Shown here: one piece after another, positions 8,977 to 17,703 of the stretch
How the letters are laid out: the number at the start of each line of letters is the position of its first letter
Numbering within the stretch: the stretch's first letter is position 1
Assembly: GCA_017303505.1 (NCBI GenBank)
Contig: JAFLCP010000059.1
Coordinates: 1 to 41,878 of the forward strand
DNA: 41,878 nt
DNA from: Planctomycetota bacterium
GTDB taxonomy: Bacteria > Planctomycetota > Planctomycetia > Pirellulales > Pirellulaceae
Direction: 5' to 3'
The notes under the pieces: model-generated
Databases searched by the model: none
Seen by the model: only the letters and a program-made list of their open reading frames with translations
Told to the model about the DNA's origin: nothing
Position numbers and translations under genes: made by a program

Positions 8977-10440
8977 ATGGGTTTATTGCGGCAAGTCCAA
9001 TCATGGCTCTGCCTTGGCTTAGTAGCCATGGCCTTAGTTTCACCACCAAGTATCACCTTAGCACAAGAAGCAGCTCCGGCAGCTGAAACAGCAGCCCCAG
9101 CAGCAGAAACTCCAGCGGCTGCTCCCGCAACGACGGAAGAAAAGCCCGCTGAAAGCAGTGAGACGCCTCCACCCGCTGCTCCTTCAACCAAAGAAGCAGC
9201 CGCAGATGAAGGAACGCCAGATTCGAAACTCACATTCGCTCTGAACAACGTCACCCTACTTATCTGTGCTGTGTTGGTTATTTTCATGCAGGCAGGTTTC
9301 GCAATGTTGGAAGCAGGCCTCAACCCAGCGAAGCATACAGTTAACATCTTGTGCAAAAACTTGATGGACTTTGCCATTGGCGTGTTGTTGTTCTTCGCTG
9401 TTGGGTATGCCATCATGTATCCGGATTGGTCTGGCGTGACAACCAAAGTCTTTGACTTTAACCCAGATCGCATTTTCGCCATTACAGCTTGGGATGGAGC
9501 AACCGTTCTCCATCCACAAGTCGATTTCTTGTTCCAAGTTGCCTTCGCCGCGACCTCCGCAACGATCGTTTCCGGTGCAGTCGCAGGTCGTATGAAGTTC
9601 GGTGCTTATCTGTTCTACAGTGCCGTAATCACTGCGTTCGTTTATCCGATCAGCGGCTCTTGGAAGTGGGGCTTGGGTTGGTTGAATGATTGGGGATTCC
9701 ACGACTTCGCAGGTAGTTGCTTGGTGCATGCTGTGGGTGGTTTTGCCGGCTTGGCTGGTGCCATCGTCTTGGGACCTCGTATCGGTCGCTTCAGCAACGA
9801 TGGGAAGAGCAACCCGATTCCTGGTCACAACATGGCCCTAGCCACCTTGGGTGTATTCGTGCTCTTGATCGGTTGGTATGGCTTTAACCCAGGTAGTCAA
9901 TTGGCTTTTGCTAATCACGTAAATACCAACATCGTTATGACTGTCGCCACGAACACCACTTTGGCTGCAGCAGCAGGTTGCTGCGTCAGCTTGGCTGTTG
10001 CTTGGGTGCTCTTCGGCAAACCTGATTTGTCGATGGCCCTCAACGGAATGTTGGCAGGATTGGTCGGTATTACCGCCAACTGCGATTGCGTGACAAACGT
10101 CGAATCATTGATTATCGGCTCGATCGCTGGCGTACTTGTGATCGCTGCGATGCTCCTGCTGGAAAACCTGAAGATCGACGATCCTGTTGGCGCTTGGCCT
10201 GTGCACGGTGTTTGCGGTGCTTGGGGCTGTATCGCTGCAGGTATCTTCGGCGAAGGTAAGAACTTAACGGTTCAGTTGATTGGCACCGGCGTTTATTGTG
10301 CTTGGGGCTTTTTCACTCTTCTCATTGTGTTTGTCGCTTTGAAGGCCATCGGCCAACTCCGCGTCACCAAAGAAGAAGAACTAACTGGTTTGGATATCTC
10401 GGAACACGGCATGCACGCTTATCCTGCTGATCGCAGCTAA
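8977..10440 (+). CDS. amt: Ammonium transporter (Amt/MEP/Rh family)
   Basis: An integral inner-membrane channel that conducts ammonium/ammonia. The 487-residue protein has a signal peptide (ending ITLAQ at ~29), an Ala/Pro/Glu-rich linker at ~30-80, and then the 11-helix Amt core. The core begins at LTFALNNVTLLICAVLVIF and contains the conserved GFAMLEAGL. The twin pore histidines are visible in LVHAVGGFAGLAGA and WPVHGVCGAWG. The conserved binding-site aspartate precedes the first (WGFHDFAGSCLVH). The short C-terminal tail (ITKEEEL-like, then LDISEHGMHAYP) is the usual P-II docking segment. It is followed by a P-II gene, so the two probably form a nitrogen-control pair. AGAGGCGAGAGG before the ATG supplies the ribosome site. 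Confidence 0.95.
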   Translation: MGLLRQVQSWLCLGLVAMALVSPPSITLAQEAAPAAETAAPAAETPAAAPATTEEKPAESSETPPPAAPSTKEAAADEGTPDSKLTFALNNVTLLICAVLVIFMQAGFAMLEAGLNPAKHTVNILCKNLMDFAIGVLLFFAVGYAIMYPDWSGVTTKVFDFNPDRIFAITAWDGATVLHPQVDFLFQVAFAATSATIVSGAVAGRMKFGAYLFYSAVITAFVYPISGSWKWGLGWLNDWGFHDFAGSCLVHAVGGFAGLAGAIVLGPRIGRFSNDGKSNPIPGHNMALATLGVFVLLIGWYGFNPGSQLAFANHVNTNIVMTVATNTTLAAAAGCCVSLAVAWVLFGKPDLSMALNGMLAGLVGITANCDCVTNVESLIIGSIAGVLVIAAMLLLENLKIDDPVGAWPVHGVCGAWGCIAAGIFGEGKNLTVQLIGTGVYCAWGFFTLLIVFVALKAIGQLRVTKEEELTGLDISEHGMHAYPADRS

Positions 10441-10467
10441 GTTGCATCCTCACAAAACCCTACCCTG

Positions 10468-10523
10468 TGTCGCTCCGACGGAAGACTTTTTCTGCCGGTC
10501 AACCGCGGAGCGACATATTTTTA
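10468..10523 (+). terminator. Hairpin terminator after amt
   Basis: TGTCGCTCCG and CGGAGCGACA form a perfect 10 bp stem around a 28-base loop, followed by TATTTTTA, 28 bases past the amt stop. It probably ends the amt transcript and leaves the P-II gene on a separate transcript or read-through. Confidence 0.75.
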
Positions 10524-10865
10524 CTTGCTCAGGTAAGTCAAAAAACAGGGCTCTCAGATCGGGAAAGCTAGGCGGCAGACATTAATCTGATTTAGCTCGA
10601 TCTTTTCCTTAGCGAGAACAATACACGGTCTGGAGTTGCACGCGGTTTCAAATGCCTTGTGTATCTTCGGACGTCATGGTCTTCGGCTCTTGCCTGGGCC
10701 AGAAGGGTACCCCAACGGCCTCGGATGGGTGTCCGCCTCACCTGTTCGGGCCGGGGTATTTCTTTTCCTCGACTTCTCTTGTAGTCTGCTTCGTTCCAAC
10801 CCACTTTCTCAAGCTCATGGGCATCCGTTGCCTACAGCTTTGAATCCTTCCCAAGGTGGTTCGCC
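10524..10865. other. Intergenic region between amt and the P-II gene
   Basis: About 340 bases with no supportable gene. Several short open frames occur on both strands, but none has family features or a ribosome site. It presumably carries the promoter and leader of the P-II gene. No sigma-54 element as good as that at 8736 was found here. Confidence 0.5.
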
Positions 10866-11213
10866 GTGAAGCTCATCATTGCCATTATTCAACCGAATCG
10901 ATTAGAAGCTGTGAAAGATGCCCTCACCGAAGTTGAAGTGTTTCGACTTACCGTGGTGGATTGCCAAGGCTTCGGTCGACAAAAAGGACAGCTCGGCATT
11001 TATCGCAGCCAAGAGCCCTCCGTGAATCTCTTGCGTAAAGTGCAATTGCAGATCGCCGTCAATGAAGACTTCGTGGAACCAACCATTCAAGCGATTATGT
11101 CGGCTGCGCGCTCCGGCGATAAAGGACAAATCGGCGATGGCAAGATTTTTGTGTTGCCGATGGATGATTGTATTCGCATCCGAACCGGCGAACGGGGCTC
11201 GGACGCGATTTAG
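10866..11213 (+). CDS. Nitrogen regulatory P-II protein with atypical T-loop
   Basis: A 115-residue P-II signalling protein, which senses 2-oxoglutarate and ATP/ADP and regulates Amt and other nitrogen proteins as a trimer. The core matches GlnB/GlnK: MKLIIAIIQPNRLEAVKDAL at the N-terminus, GFGRQKGQ before the T-loop, IGDGKIFVLP (B-loop) and IRIRTGE (C-loop). The start is GTG at 10866. The T-loop reads YRSQEPSVNLL, so the uridylylated tyrosine 51 of the E. coli proteins is a proline; Tyr46 remains. Three residues are inserted before IGDGK (GDKGQ). Its place after amt suggests it controls that transporter by binding rather than by covalent modification, which is inference. glnK or glnB cannot be decided from the sequence. 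Confidence 0.92.
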   Translation: MKLIIAIIQPNRLEAVKDALTEVEVFRLTVVDCQGFGRQKGQLGIYRSQEPSVNLLRKVQLQIAVNEDFVEPTIQAIMSAARSGDKGQIGDGKIFVLPMDDCIRIRTGERGSDAI

Positions 11214-11240
11214 CCAAGTGCCGCATTAAATGCTTATGCA

Positions 11241-12482
11241 CTACGCCACAGGGTCGTAACCTTCAGCACCCATTGGACGCCCCATCGGCAAATACTTGCA
11301 CAAGGCGATGCCCAAGAAGTACAGAATGATTAACGGTAATCCCATGCCGCACATGCTGTAGATGTCCCCACCCGGCGTGAGAATCATCGACAAGAAGGCG
11401 ATCACCAAAATCGCAATCTTCCATTGCTGCAAATAGTTTTGAACGCTGAACATGCCGATGCGATTCAAGAAGACCATCACCAGTGGCAGTTGGAACGCTA
11501 AGCCGAAACCGAGAGGCAAGATCAAAGCGAACGACACATATTCATTTAAGCGAGGTGATAAATCGGTACCCAAGCTCGCGTTCGCTTCCAGCAAAAACTC
11601 GATCACAAACCGGAAGATGACGAAAAACGCCAAGCTAACACCCGCCAAAAACAAGCCTAAGCTCATCGGCAAAAAGAAGTACACATATTTGCGTTCATGC
11701 GGATATAAGCCCGCCGCCACAAAACCCCAAATATGCCAGAAAATTCCAGGGCTTCCGAATACGATCCCAGCAATCAGGGCGGCCTTAAGCCAAATCATAA
11801 AACCTTCTTGAATATTGAGCGTCTCGACTCGAGTCGCTACTTTGCGCCAAATTCGCACGGGGACCAATCGTTCCATCAACTCATTATCCACAGCCCCCTG
11901 ATATAAAGCATCGGGATCTGGAGCGGAGACTGTTGGCTTGTTAGTCGTTTCGGCACTGCTTTCTGTTGCTTTGGCTTCCGGAGCTTTGACTTCTGGTGTT
12001 TTTGCGCCTGGATTCTTGGGCTCAGTGGGTGCTTTGGCGTTCGACTCTTTCTTGTTGGATTCTGTTGTTGCCGCTTCCGTTTCCGTTGTCGCCGGTTTGG
12101 GGCTTTCAGGCTGCTCGCTTTCTTTTTTTCCCATCAGCGATTCCAAATGGAAATCGCGTGGATCGACCAAGACATCCTCACTCACGATACCTTTGTCGTG
12201 CAGTTTCTCTGCCATATCGTCCGAGACCGGAACGCCGCTGACCGTTTTGAGACGCTGCAAATCTTGCTTGAGCGAAAACTCTTCGAGGGCTGCCTTCAAA
12301 GGCGTCTGGATGTACTGGACGATGTCGTCCGCCAGAAATAGGCCGAAGATCAAGCCAACCCCGACCCAGGCTGACGATTTAGCCAGGGCTTTGCGGAGTT
12401 GTTCTAAATGCTCACCAAAAGTCATCGAACTGCTATCAAACAGATCGTCTGAAACTTTGGGCGAGATGCGAGGGGCTGTCAT
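11241..12482 (-). CDS. tatC: Twin-arginine translocase subunit TatC with large insertion
   Basis: The core receptor of the twin-arginine export system, which recognises RR signal peptides in the inner membrane. The N-terminus has the MTFGEHLEQLRKAL motif, and TM1 lies at ~36-52. Residues ~80-215 are an insertion rich in Ala, Thr, Glu, Lys and Pro (for example APEAKATESSAETTNKP). The conserved WGFVAAGLYPHERKY (with the key Glu of PHER, ~263) and the remaining five helices follow. At 413 residues it is ~160 longer than typical TatC (~250). The insertion falls in the first periplasmic loop. It may serve the DUF1501 proteins encoded nearby, which carry RR-type leaders. The gene is convergent with the P-II gene (27 bases) and divergent from the mannose-6-phosphate isomerase. 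Confidence 0.95.
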   Translation of the reverse strand: MTAPRISPKVSDDLFDSSSMTFGEHLEQLRKALAKSSAWVGVGLIFGLFLADDIVQYIQTPLKAALEEFSLKQDLQRLKTVSGVPVSDDMAEKLHDKGIVSEDVLVDPRDFHLESLMGKKESEQPESPKPATTETEAATTESNKKESNAKAPTEPKNPGAKTPEVKAPEAKATESSAETTNKPTVSAPDPDALYQGAVDNELMERLVPVRIWRKVATRVETLNIQEGFMIWLKAALIAGIVFGSPGIFWHIWGFVAAGLYPHERKYVYFFLPMSLGLFLAGVSLAFFVIFRFVIEFLLEANASLGTDLSPRLNEYVSFALILPLGFGLAFQLPLVMVFLNRIGMFSVQNYLQQWKIAILVIAFLSMILTPGGDIYSMCGMGLPLIILYFLGIALCKYLPMGRPMGAEGYDPVA

Positions 12483-12623
12483 AATCGTATCTTTTCAGCG
12501 GTGGTTCAGTGCTTCGGAGGTTGGAAATTGGCGGGAATGTACCCCATCAACTTTACAGCATATTATGATCGAGGGTATCGTTCCTGACAGTGGTTATTTT
12601 GCCCCCCATCTGAGTTGTGTGTC

Positions 12624-13655
12624 ATGTCGACAACGTCCCAGTCCCTCTATCCGTTACAATTCCAGCCACTTTTTCGCTCGTACATCTGGGGTGGCAGAGG
12701 TCTGCAGAATTATCTGGGGAAAGCGATTCCCGGCGAGGGTGTCTGGGCCGAAAGTTGGGAAATAGTCGATCATGGACCTGATCAAAGTATCATCATCAAT
12801 GGTCCTCTCGCGGGACAGTCTCTCGGCGGATTGATCGATTCGAACCCGCTCGGTGTCCTCGGACATAAGCTGGTGCAGGCCCAAAAAACAGAACCCCTGC
12901 CACAGCCGCGCCATCATTTTCCGCTCCTCTTAAAATACCTCGACTGCAATCTGGTTCTCTCAGTGCAAGTGCATCCCGATGATGCCTATGGTCTGAAAAT
13001 GACCAAACCCGACCTGGGCAAAACAGAAGCTTGGTATGTCATCCATGCTGAGCCCAATGCGTGTATCTACGCCGGTCTAAAACCAGGCTTAACCCGAGAC
13101 GATTTGGCTGCTGCTATTGAAGCGGGTAAAACCGAAGAATGTCTCCATCAAGTCACCGCGCAAGCCGGCGATTGCATCTTTATTCCGGCTGGCACGGTAC
13201 ATGCCCTCGGCAGTGGCTTGATCGTGGCCGAAATTCAACAATCAAGCGATACCACCTTTCGCTTGTTCGACTGGAACCGAGTTGATGCCGAGGGCAATAG
13301 TCGCCCGTTGCATATCGAACAAGCTTTGAAGGTGATCGATTACCAACGAGGACCCGTTAACCCGCAAACTTTGACGATTCGACAAGCTGCGACAGCCTCT
13401 TCACCCCGCTGGGATTCGCTCGTCGAATGTTCCAAATTCAGCATCGATTGTTTGTTGGGAGCAGGCAAACATCACTGGGAAAATGAAGATCGCTTTATCT
13501 TGCTCACAGTACCACGTGGTAGCGGGCAATTGAGTTGGAACGGTGGGGCATTGGATCTGAAACGCGGGGATAGTGTCCTCGTGCCTGCCGCTGCGCCTGC
13601 GGTTCAGTGGGAGTCAGCCGATCACGAGGCTGTGGTGCTATTCGCACGGGTATGA
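12624..13655 (+). CDS. manA: Class I mannose-6-phosphate isomerase
   Basis: A zinc enzyme interconverting mannose-6-phosphate and fructose-6-phosphate in the cytoplasm, which supplies mannose for glycans. The cupin-fold protein has PLFRSYIWGGRGL at the start and the zinc-site block VQVHPDDAY (Gln and His). KTEAWYVI (Glu) and GTVHALGSGLIVAEIQQSSD (His and active-site region) follow, and the C-terminal cupin half ends at ~343 residues. A TTG at 12615 is in frame, but ATG 12624 (MSTTSQS) is the better start. The short (~340 residues) version resembles Bacillus-type ManA rather than the 390-residue enterobacterial enzyme. It is divergent from tatC and not in an obvious operon. Confidence 0.93.
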   Translation: MSTTSQSLYPLQFQPLFRSYIWGGRGLQNYLGKAIPGEGVWAESWEIVDHGPDQSIIINGPLAGQSLGGLIDSNPLGVLGHKLVQAQKTEPLPQPRHHFPLLLKYLDCNLVLSVQVHPDDAYGLKMTKPDLGKTEAWYVIHAEPNACIYAGLKPGLTRDDLAAAIEAGKTEECLHQVTAQAGDCIFIPAGTVHALGSGLIVAEIQQSSDTTFRLFDWNRVDAEGNSRPLHIEQALKVIDYQRGPVNPQTLTIRQAATASSPRWDSLVECSKFSIDCLLGAGKHHWENEDRFILLTVPRGSGQLSWNGGALDLKRGDSVLVPAAAPAVQWESADHEAVVLFARV

Positions 13656-14053
13656 TTGTAGGGTTCCAAACATCTACACCACTTGCAACAGTCTTGTCAG
13701 AAGTTGGATGTACGCCATCACCCATTTGCTTTCGCATCCTTAGATCCATCGATCGGATGAAGAGTATTGCAATCGGCATTCGATGAACATTGATAGCAAA
13801 TCGAGAATTGTCGATCGAACGTTCTTGTTGTATTTGTCATGGAATGGCAGGCAACGATTTAATCCCGTTCGATTCTCCCGATTGCCCTGTATCCCATGGT
13901 TCAAACTAGCTACGATCCGACCGCGAACTTTGCGGGATGGGTGAATCCATCGTCGAGTTCGTTTGGTGAATGTGTTTGGTGGCCCAGAATTAATGTAAGC
14001 CAAGGGAATTCAGTCGCGTTTCTATTTTAGCGCACACCCTCAAGGATGGGATC
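13656..14053. other. Intergenic region upstream of the small lipoprotein
   Basis: About 400 bases with no convincing gene or RNA on either strand. An 87-codon minus-strand frame (13740-14003) has no family features and an unusual composition. The sequence AAGGATGGG just before 14054 is the ribosome site of the next gene. Confidence 0.5.
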
Positions 14054-14338
14054 ATGTCTACTAAACGCATTTCCCTGTTCATTCTTATGGTCTCGGCCTC
14101 TGTGACGGGATGCGCAAATCGTCCTGGTTGGGGAATTCCTGGATTTGGCCAAGGAACGGTCGACCGTCAAAGTGCACGCGCCGTTTATCATGACCCCTAT
14201 CCGTTAAACGACATTGGTCCTGAAGTGGTTGGTGGGCGTCCTCGCGAGTACGCTCAGCCGATGCCAGAAGCCCAACGGAACCAACGCTATTATTCGTCGG
14301 GTTTGTCGAACTTCTACGGCAGCTTGCAGCAGCAGTAA
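14054..14338 (+). CDS. Small predicted lipoprotein
   Basis: A 94-residue protein with a lipoprotein signal: KR, a hydrophobic stretch ISLFILMVSASV, and the lipobox VTGC, with the lipidated cysteine near residue 20. The mature part is Gly/Pro/Tyr-rich (RPGWGIPGFGQGT, ending SNFYGSLQQQ) without a recognised domain. It is probably tethered to a membrane facing the periplasm. Small lipoproteins of this type are common in planctomycetes, and the function is unknown. Good ribosome site AAGGATGGG, ~5 bases before the ATG. An imperfect hairpin (ACCCCAAT ... ATTGTGGGGT, ~14347-14382) follows the stop. Confidence 0.8.
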   Translation: MSTKRISLFILMVSASVTGCANRPGWGIPGFGQGTVDRQSARAVYHDPYPLNDIGPEVVGGRPREYAQPMPEAQRNQRYYSSGLSNFYGSLQQQ

Positions 14339-14546
14339 CTCTCTCCCAACCCCAATTGTCTGAAAAACTACTCATTGTGGGGTGTTGCAGCGATTCTTTT
14401 TGGGGCGATGCAGGGGAGCGGTCTGCGCAGACCCTGGGCGCTTTGCCCCCTGTCAAGATATCATCGCTTAGTGGGGAAACTGCGTCTTTTGCATTTTCGC
14501 CGAAAGCGAGTGATCCCGATCATTGAAAAGCAGAGGTCTTTAGTTC

Positions 14547-16682
14547 ATGTCAGGTAAACAGAAACCATTGGGCTGGGGGCCCCTTGGTGCAGGTCCACAA
14601 CGTCTTAATAAAGTGCTCGCAGCCGCCGGACTGGGAAGTCGCCGCGCCTGTGATGAATTCATCAGCGAAGGGCGAGTTGAAGTTAACGGTGAAGTCGCCG
14701 CCCAACTTGGCATGAAAGTCGATCCCACAGTGGATCAGATCAAATTCGATGGCGAAGCTCTGAAGAAGAACAAGCCCGTCTATTATGCGTTAAACAAACC
14801 CCCTGGAGTTGTTTCCACCAATTCTGATCCCGATGGTCGACCTCGGGTTGTCGATTTGGTTCCCGATAAAGAACGCTTGTTCTCCGTCGGCAGACTTGAC
14901 CGCAGCAGCGAAGGCTTGATGCTGCTCACCAATGACGGTGAGCTGGCGCAAAAGTTAGCGCATCCTAAATATCAAATCACCAAGACGTATTATGTTACGG
15001 TTCAAGGTTCGATCGATATTGCACATCTCGCCCGTTTAGAACGTGGAATTCATTTGGCTGAAGGTTTGGCCAAAGTGGATAAAGTTAAGATCCGCAAGCA
15101 GCGTCGCCATGCTACCGATTTGGAAATCGAGTTGAGCGAAGGCAAGAACCGCGAGATTCGTCGCATTTTGGCGCGGCTGGGACATAAAGTTGTCGAGCTG
15201 AAACGTGTCGCCATCGGTACCTTGCGTTTGGGTGATATACCGACCGGCGCGTATCGTCCGTTAACGGCGGAAGAAGTTCGCAAACTCTACGAAGAAGCCG
15301 AACAAGCACGGCACAAGAAGAAAGAAAACCGCAAACGTCAAACAGGTGGAGCGAAGATCGCTGCCCCTGGTCCTATCGAAGATGAAATCACCGAAGACGA
15401 GTTAGCTGAAGAACTCGAAGCGGAACGAATGCTCGAAGGAGATGATCTCGGCGTTGTGGTCGATTACAGCAGCGGCGGTGCAGTCGAAGAGTTTGTGCCA
15501 CCTGAAGATGATTTCGATGAAGACGATGATGCGGTTGAGATCGAATTCGATGAAGATGATTTCGACGGCGAAGCGGAAACATTTGATGGAACAGAAGAAG
15601 TGCCAGACGTCATTCTCGATGATGATGGCGATGAGATCTTCTTGCCTCCATCGGTAAGTGAACAACGTCGTAAGCCACGTGGCGATCGCGAAGGGGCTCC
15701 TCGTGGTGATAGACCTCGTGGCGATAGACCCCGAGGTGACAGGCCTAGAGGTGATCGTCCCCGAGGCGATAGACCCCGTAGCGACAGACCTCGCGGCGAT
15801 CGGCCATTCGGCGACAGGCCACGCGGCGATGGGCCACGTGGTGATCGCGGTCGAGGTGGCGAACGTGGTTCCGGCGACAGAGGATTCGGAAACCGAGGTT
15901 TCGGCGAACGGCGTGGTGATGACCGCCGCAGCGACGATCGACGTGGAGATGATCGACGCGGTGGTGATCGTCGTCCAAGCTTCCGAGATCGCGATGATCG
16001 CGGAGGACGTGATGAACGTCGAGGCGGTCCACGTGGAGACCGGCCAAGGTTTGGCGGAGAACGTGGTGATCGTGGAGACCGTGGTGGTGAACGCGGTGAC
16101 CGGGGCTTCGGTCGCGATCGTGGATTTGACCGCGATCGAGGTGAACGCCCAGATCGCCGTGAATTCTCAGATCGTGGTGATCGACGTCCAAGAGGTGAAG
16201 GTGGATTCCGCGATCGCCCTGAGCGAGACCGACCTGAAGGTGGTCGTGGCGGGTTCGGCGGCGGACGGCCCAGTGGTGGTCGTCCTGGCGGCGGTCGGCC
16301 TGGCGGCAGCAGGTTCGGTGGCGGTCGCGATGAACGCGGTTCGCGCGATCGCGGTTTTGGTGATCGAGGTGGCGGAGATAGAGGTAGCCGAGGATTCGGA
16401 GATCGCGGTGACCGTGGCTTCAGTGACCGAGGCGATCGGGGCTCTGGAGACCGGGGCTTTGGAGACCGCGGAGGCGGTGACCGTGGACCACGAGGTCGAA
16501 GTGGCGGTGGACGCGATTTCGGCGGCGGTCGTTCTGGAGATCGACCCGGTGGTGGAAGACCAGGCGGCGGCCGACCTGGCGGTGGCCGACCTGGAGGTGG
16601 AAGGCCCGGTGGCGGAAGACCTGGTGGCCGAGGTGGCCGACCTGGGGGCGGTGGACGTCCAGGTGGTAGAGGGCGGGACTAA
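14547..16682 (+). CDS. RluB-type 23S rRNA pseudouridine synthase with long RGD/RGG tail
   Basis: The first ~240 residues are a complete RsuA/RluB-family enzyme. It has an S4 RNA-binding domain (RLNKVLAAAGLGSRRACDEF), YALNKPPGVVST, the catalytic motif VGRLDRSSEGLMLLTNDGEL (Asp118), and the closing KNREIRRILARLGHKVVELKR. It isomerises uridines in ribosomal RNA, most likely 23S. The remaining ~460 residues are low complexity. First comes a charged linker, then an acidic block at ~270-365 (DEDDD-type). The end is ~335 residues of GDRPRGDRP, RGDDRRGDD and GGRPGGGRPGG repeats. Such tails bind RNA or condense ribonucleoprotein. The repeats create long open frames in other phases, which are shadows. 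Start ATG 14547 follows AGAGG. Confidence 0.93.
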   Translation: MSGKQKPLGWGPLGAGPQRLNKVLAAAGLGSRRACDEFISEGRVEVNGEVAAQLGMKVDPTVDQIKFDGEALKKNKPVYYALNKPPGVVSTNSDPDGRPRVVDLVPDKERLFSVGRLDRSSEGLMLLTNDGELAQKLAHPKYQITKTYYVTVQGSIDIAHLARLERGIHLAEGLAKVDKVKIRKQRRHATDLEIELSEGKNREIRRILARLGHKVVELKRVAIGTLRLGDIPTGAYRPLTAEEVRKLYEEAEQARHKKKENRKRQTGGAKIAAPGPIEDEITEDELAEELEAERMLEGDDLGVVVDYSSGGAVEEFVPPEDDFDEDDDAVEIEFDEDDFDGEAETFDGTEEVPDVILDDDGDEIFLPPSVSEQRRKPRGDREGAPRGDRPRGDRPRGDRPRGDRPRGDRPRSDRPRGDRPFGDRPRGDGPRGDRGRGGERGSGDRGFGNRGFGERRGDDRRSDDRRGDDRRGGDRRPSFRDRDDRGGRDERRGGPRGDRPRFGGERGDRGDRGGERGDRGFGRDRGFDRDRGERPDRREFSDRGDRRPRGEGGFRDRPERDRPEGGRGGFGGGRPSGGRPGGGRPGGSRFGGGRDERGSRDRGFGDRGGGDRGSRGFGDRGDRGFSDRGDRGSGDRGFGDRGGGDRGPRGRSGGGRDFGGGRSGDRPGGGRPGGGRPGGGRPGGGRPGGGRPGGRGGRPGGGGRPGGRGRD

Positions 16683-16708
16683 CATCGCTCCTAACGTATC
16701 GTTGATGT

Positions 16709-16739
16709 CATGTTGCACTGCTCTCGGCGGTGCAACATG
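16709..16739 (+). terminator. Perfect hairpin after the pseudouridine synthase, no T-tract
   Basis: CATGTTGCAC, an 11-base loop and GTGCAACATG form a perfect 10 bp stem 26 bases after the stop. No run of Ts follows, so it may terminate with a factor or stabilise the mRNA end. Confidence 0.6.
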
Positions 16740-16748
16740 GCGGGGTTA

Positions 16749-16797
16749 GTGTTCAGTGATTCAGTGATTCAGTGATTCAGTTTTCAGTTTTCAGTAG
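16749..16797. repeat. TTCAGTGAT-type repeat tract 2
   Basis: GTTCAGTGAT, then TTCAGTGAT twice, then TTCAGTTT and TTCAGTTTTCAGTA, in one direction only. It belongs to the same family as the tracts at 8461 and 17704. It ends 34 bases before the pyrK start. Confidence 0.88.
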
Positions 16798-16830
16798 GGC
16801 GAAGGTAGCTCAATAAGGGATTTCATAACC

Positions 16831-17697
16831 ATGACGGTTCAAGCTTGCAGTTCACAACTACCCGTTGTTACGGCAACTTTGATAGAGAATGCTCAAGTCG
16901 CCAAAGGCTTATGGAAATTGCGCATCGAAGCGCCCGAGATCGCTTCGAGCTTTACGCCTGGTCAGTTTTGCATGTTGCGAATCGCCGATCGAACTGATCC
17001 ACTCATCGGACGAGCGTTAGCCATTTATTCAACGGATCCCAAAGTCGATGGTCGGCGTTCATGGATTGAATTGGTCTACCAAGTCAAAGGGCGAATGACA
17101 ACACAATTGCACCGCATGGTTGCCGGCCAACGCTTGCAAGTTTGGGGACCACTCGGCAATTCATTCAGCGCTGAACGCGTCGATCACTTAGTCATGGTAG
17201 CGGGTGGTATTGGTCAAACACCGTTTCTCACGTTGGCTCGCGAAGCATTAGGTTTGGAGAGCTTCGGTACCTCAACAACACGTCAAAATGGTTATGCACA
17301 ACATGTGCATCTGTTGTATGGTGCGCGTTCTGCCGATTACTTCGCAGGTTTAGATGAGTTTCGCCAAACCGGACTAAACTTAGAACTAGCTACTGACGAT
17401 GGTTCGATCGGCCCACCTCAACGCGTCACCGATTTGCTCAAAAAGAAATTAGTCGAACTCCAGGGCCAATCGATTCGCATCGTCTGTTGCGGGCCCGAGC
17501 CGATGATGGAAGCGGTTTCTGAAATTGCCCATCAGCATCAAGTTCGTTGCGAAGTCTCGCTGGAGACACCGATGGCATGTGGCATCGGTATTTGTTTCAC
17601 TTGCGTCGCCAAAGTGAAGCAAGAAGATGGCAGCTGGGATTACAAACGCACCTGTATCGAAGGTCCCATTTTCTCCTCCACAGAAATAATATGGTAG
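16831..17697 (+). CDS. pyrK: Dihydroorotate dehydrogenase electron-transfer subunit
   Basis: The FAD and [2Fe-2S] subunit of class 1B dihydroorotate dehydrogenase, which passes electrons from PyrD to NAD+ in pyrimidine synthesis. The 288-residue protein has the ferredoxin-reductase fold: the FAD segment GRALAIYST (usually RPxSI), YQVKGRMTTQL, the NAD-binding VMVAGGIGQTPFLTLA, and CCGPEPMM. The cluster cysteines are C250, C255, C258 and C275 in MACGIGICFTC and TCIEGPIF, exactly as in PyrK. pyrD is not adjacent, so the catalytic subunit must lie elsewhere. ATG 16831 is preceded by AAGGGA. It is convergent with flhA, with a repeat tract between. Confidence 0.9.
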   Translation: MTVQACSSQLPVVTATLIENAQVAKGLWKLRIEAPEIASSFTPGQFCMLRIADRTDPLIGRALAIYSTDPKVDGRRSWIELVYQVKGRMTTQLHRMVAGQRLQVWGPLGNSFSAERVDHLVMVAGGIGQTPFLTLAREALGLESFGTSTTRQNGYAQHVHLLYGARSADYFAGLDEFRQTGLNLELATDDGSIGPPQRVTDLLKKKLVELQGQSIRIVCCGPEPMMEAVSEIAHQHQVRCEVSLETPMACGIGICFTCVAKVKQEDGSWDYKRTCIEGPIFSSTEIIW

Positions 17698-17703
17698 GAA
17701 CAG

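Noticed and set aside
10468-10523. A glutamine (glnA-type) riboswitch suggested by GACGGAAG
   Set aside because: The rest of the consensus is missing, and the stem followed by TATTTTTA fits a terminator after amt.
15658-16749. A 363-codon frame overlapping the pseudouridine synthase tail, and its minus-strand counterparts
   Set aside because: It is a phase shadow of the GDR/RGG-encoding repeats; composition is unlike a protein and there is no ribosome site.
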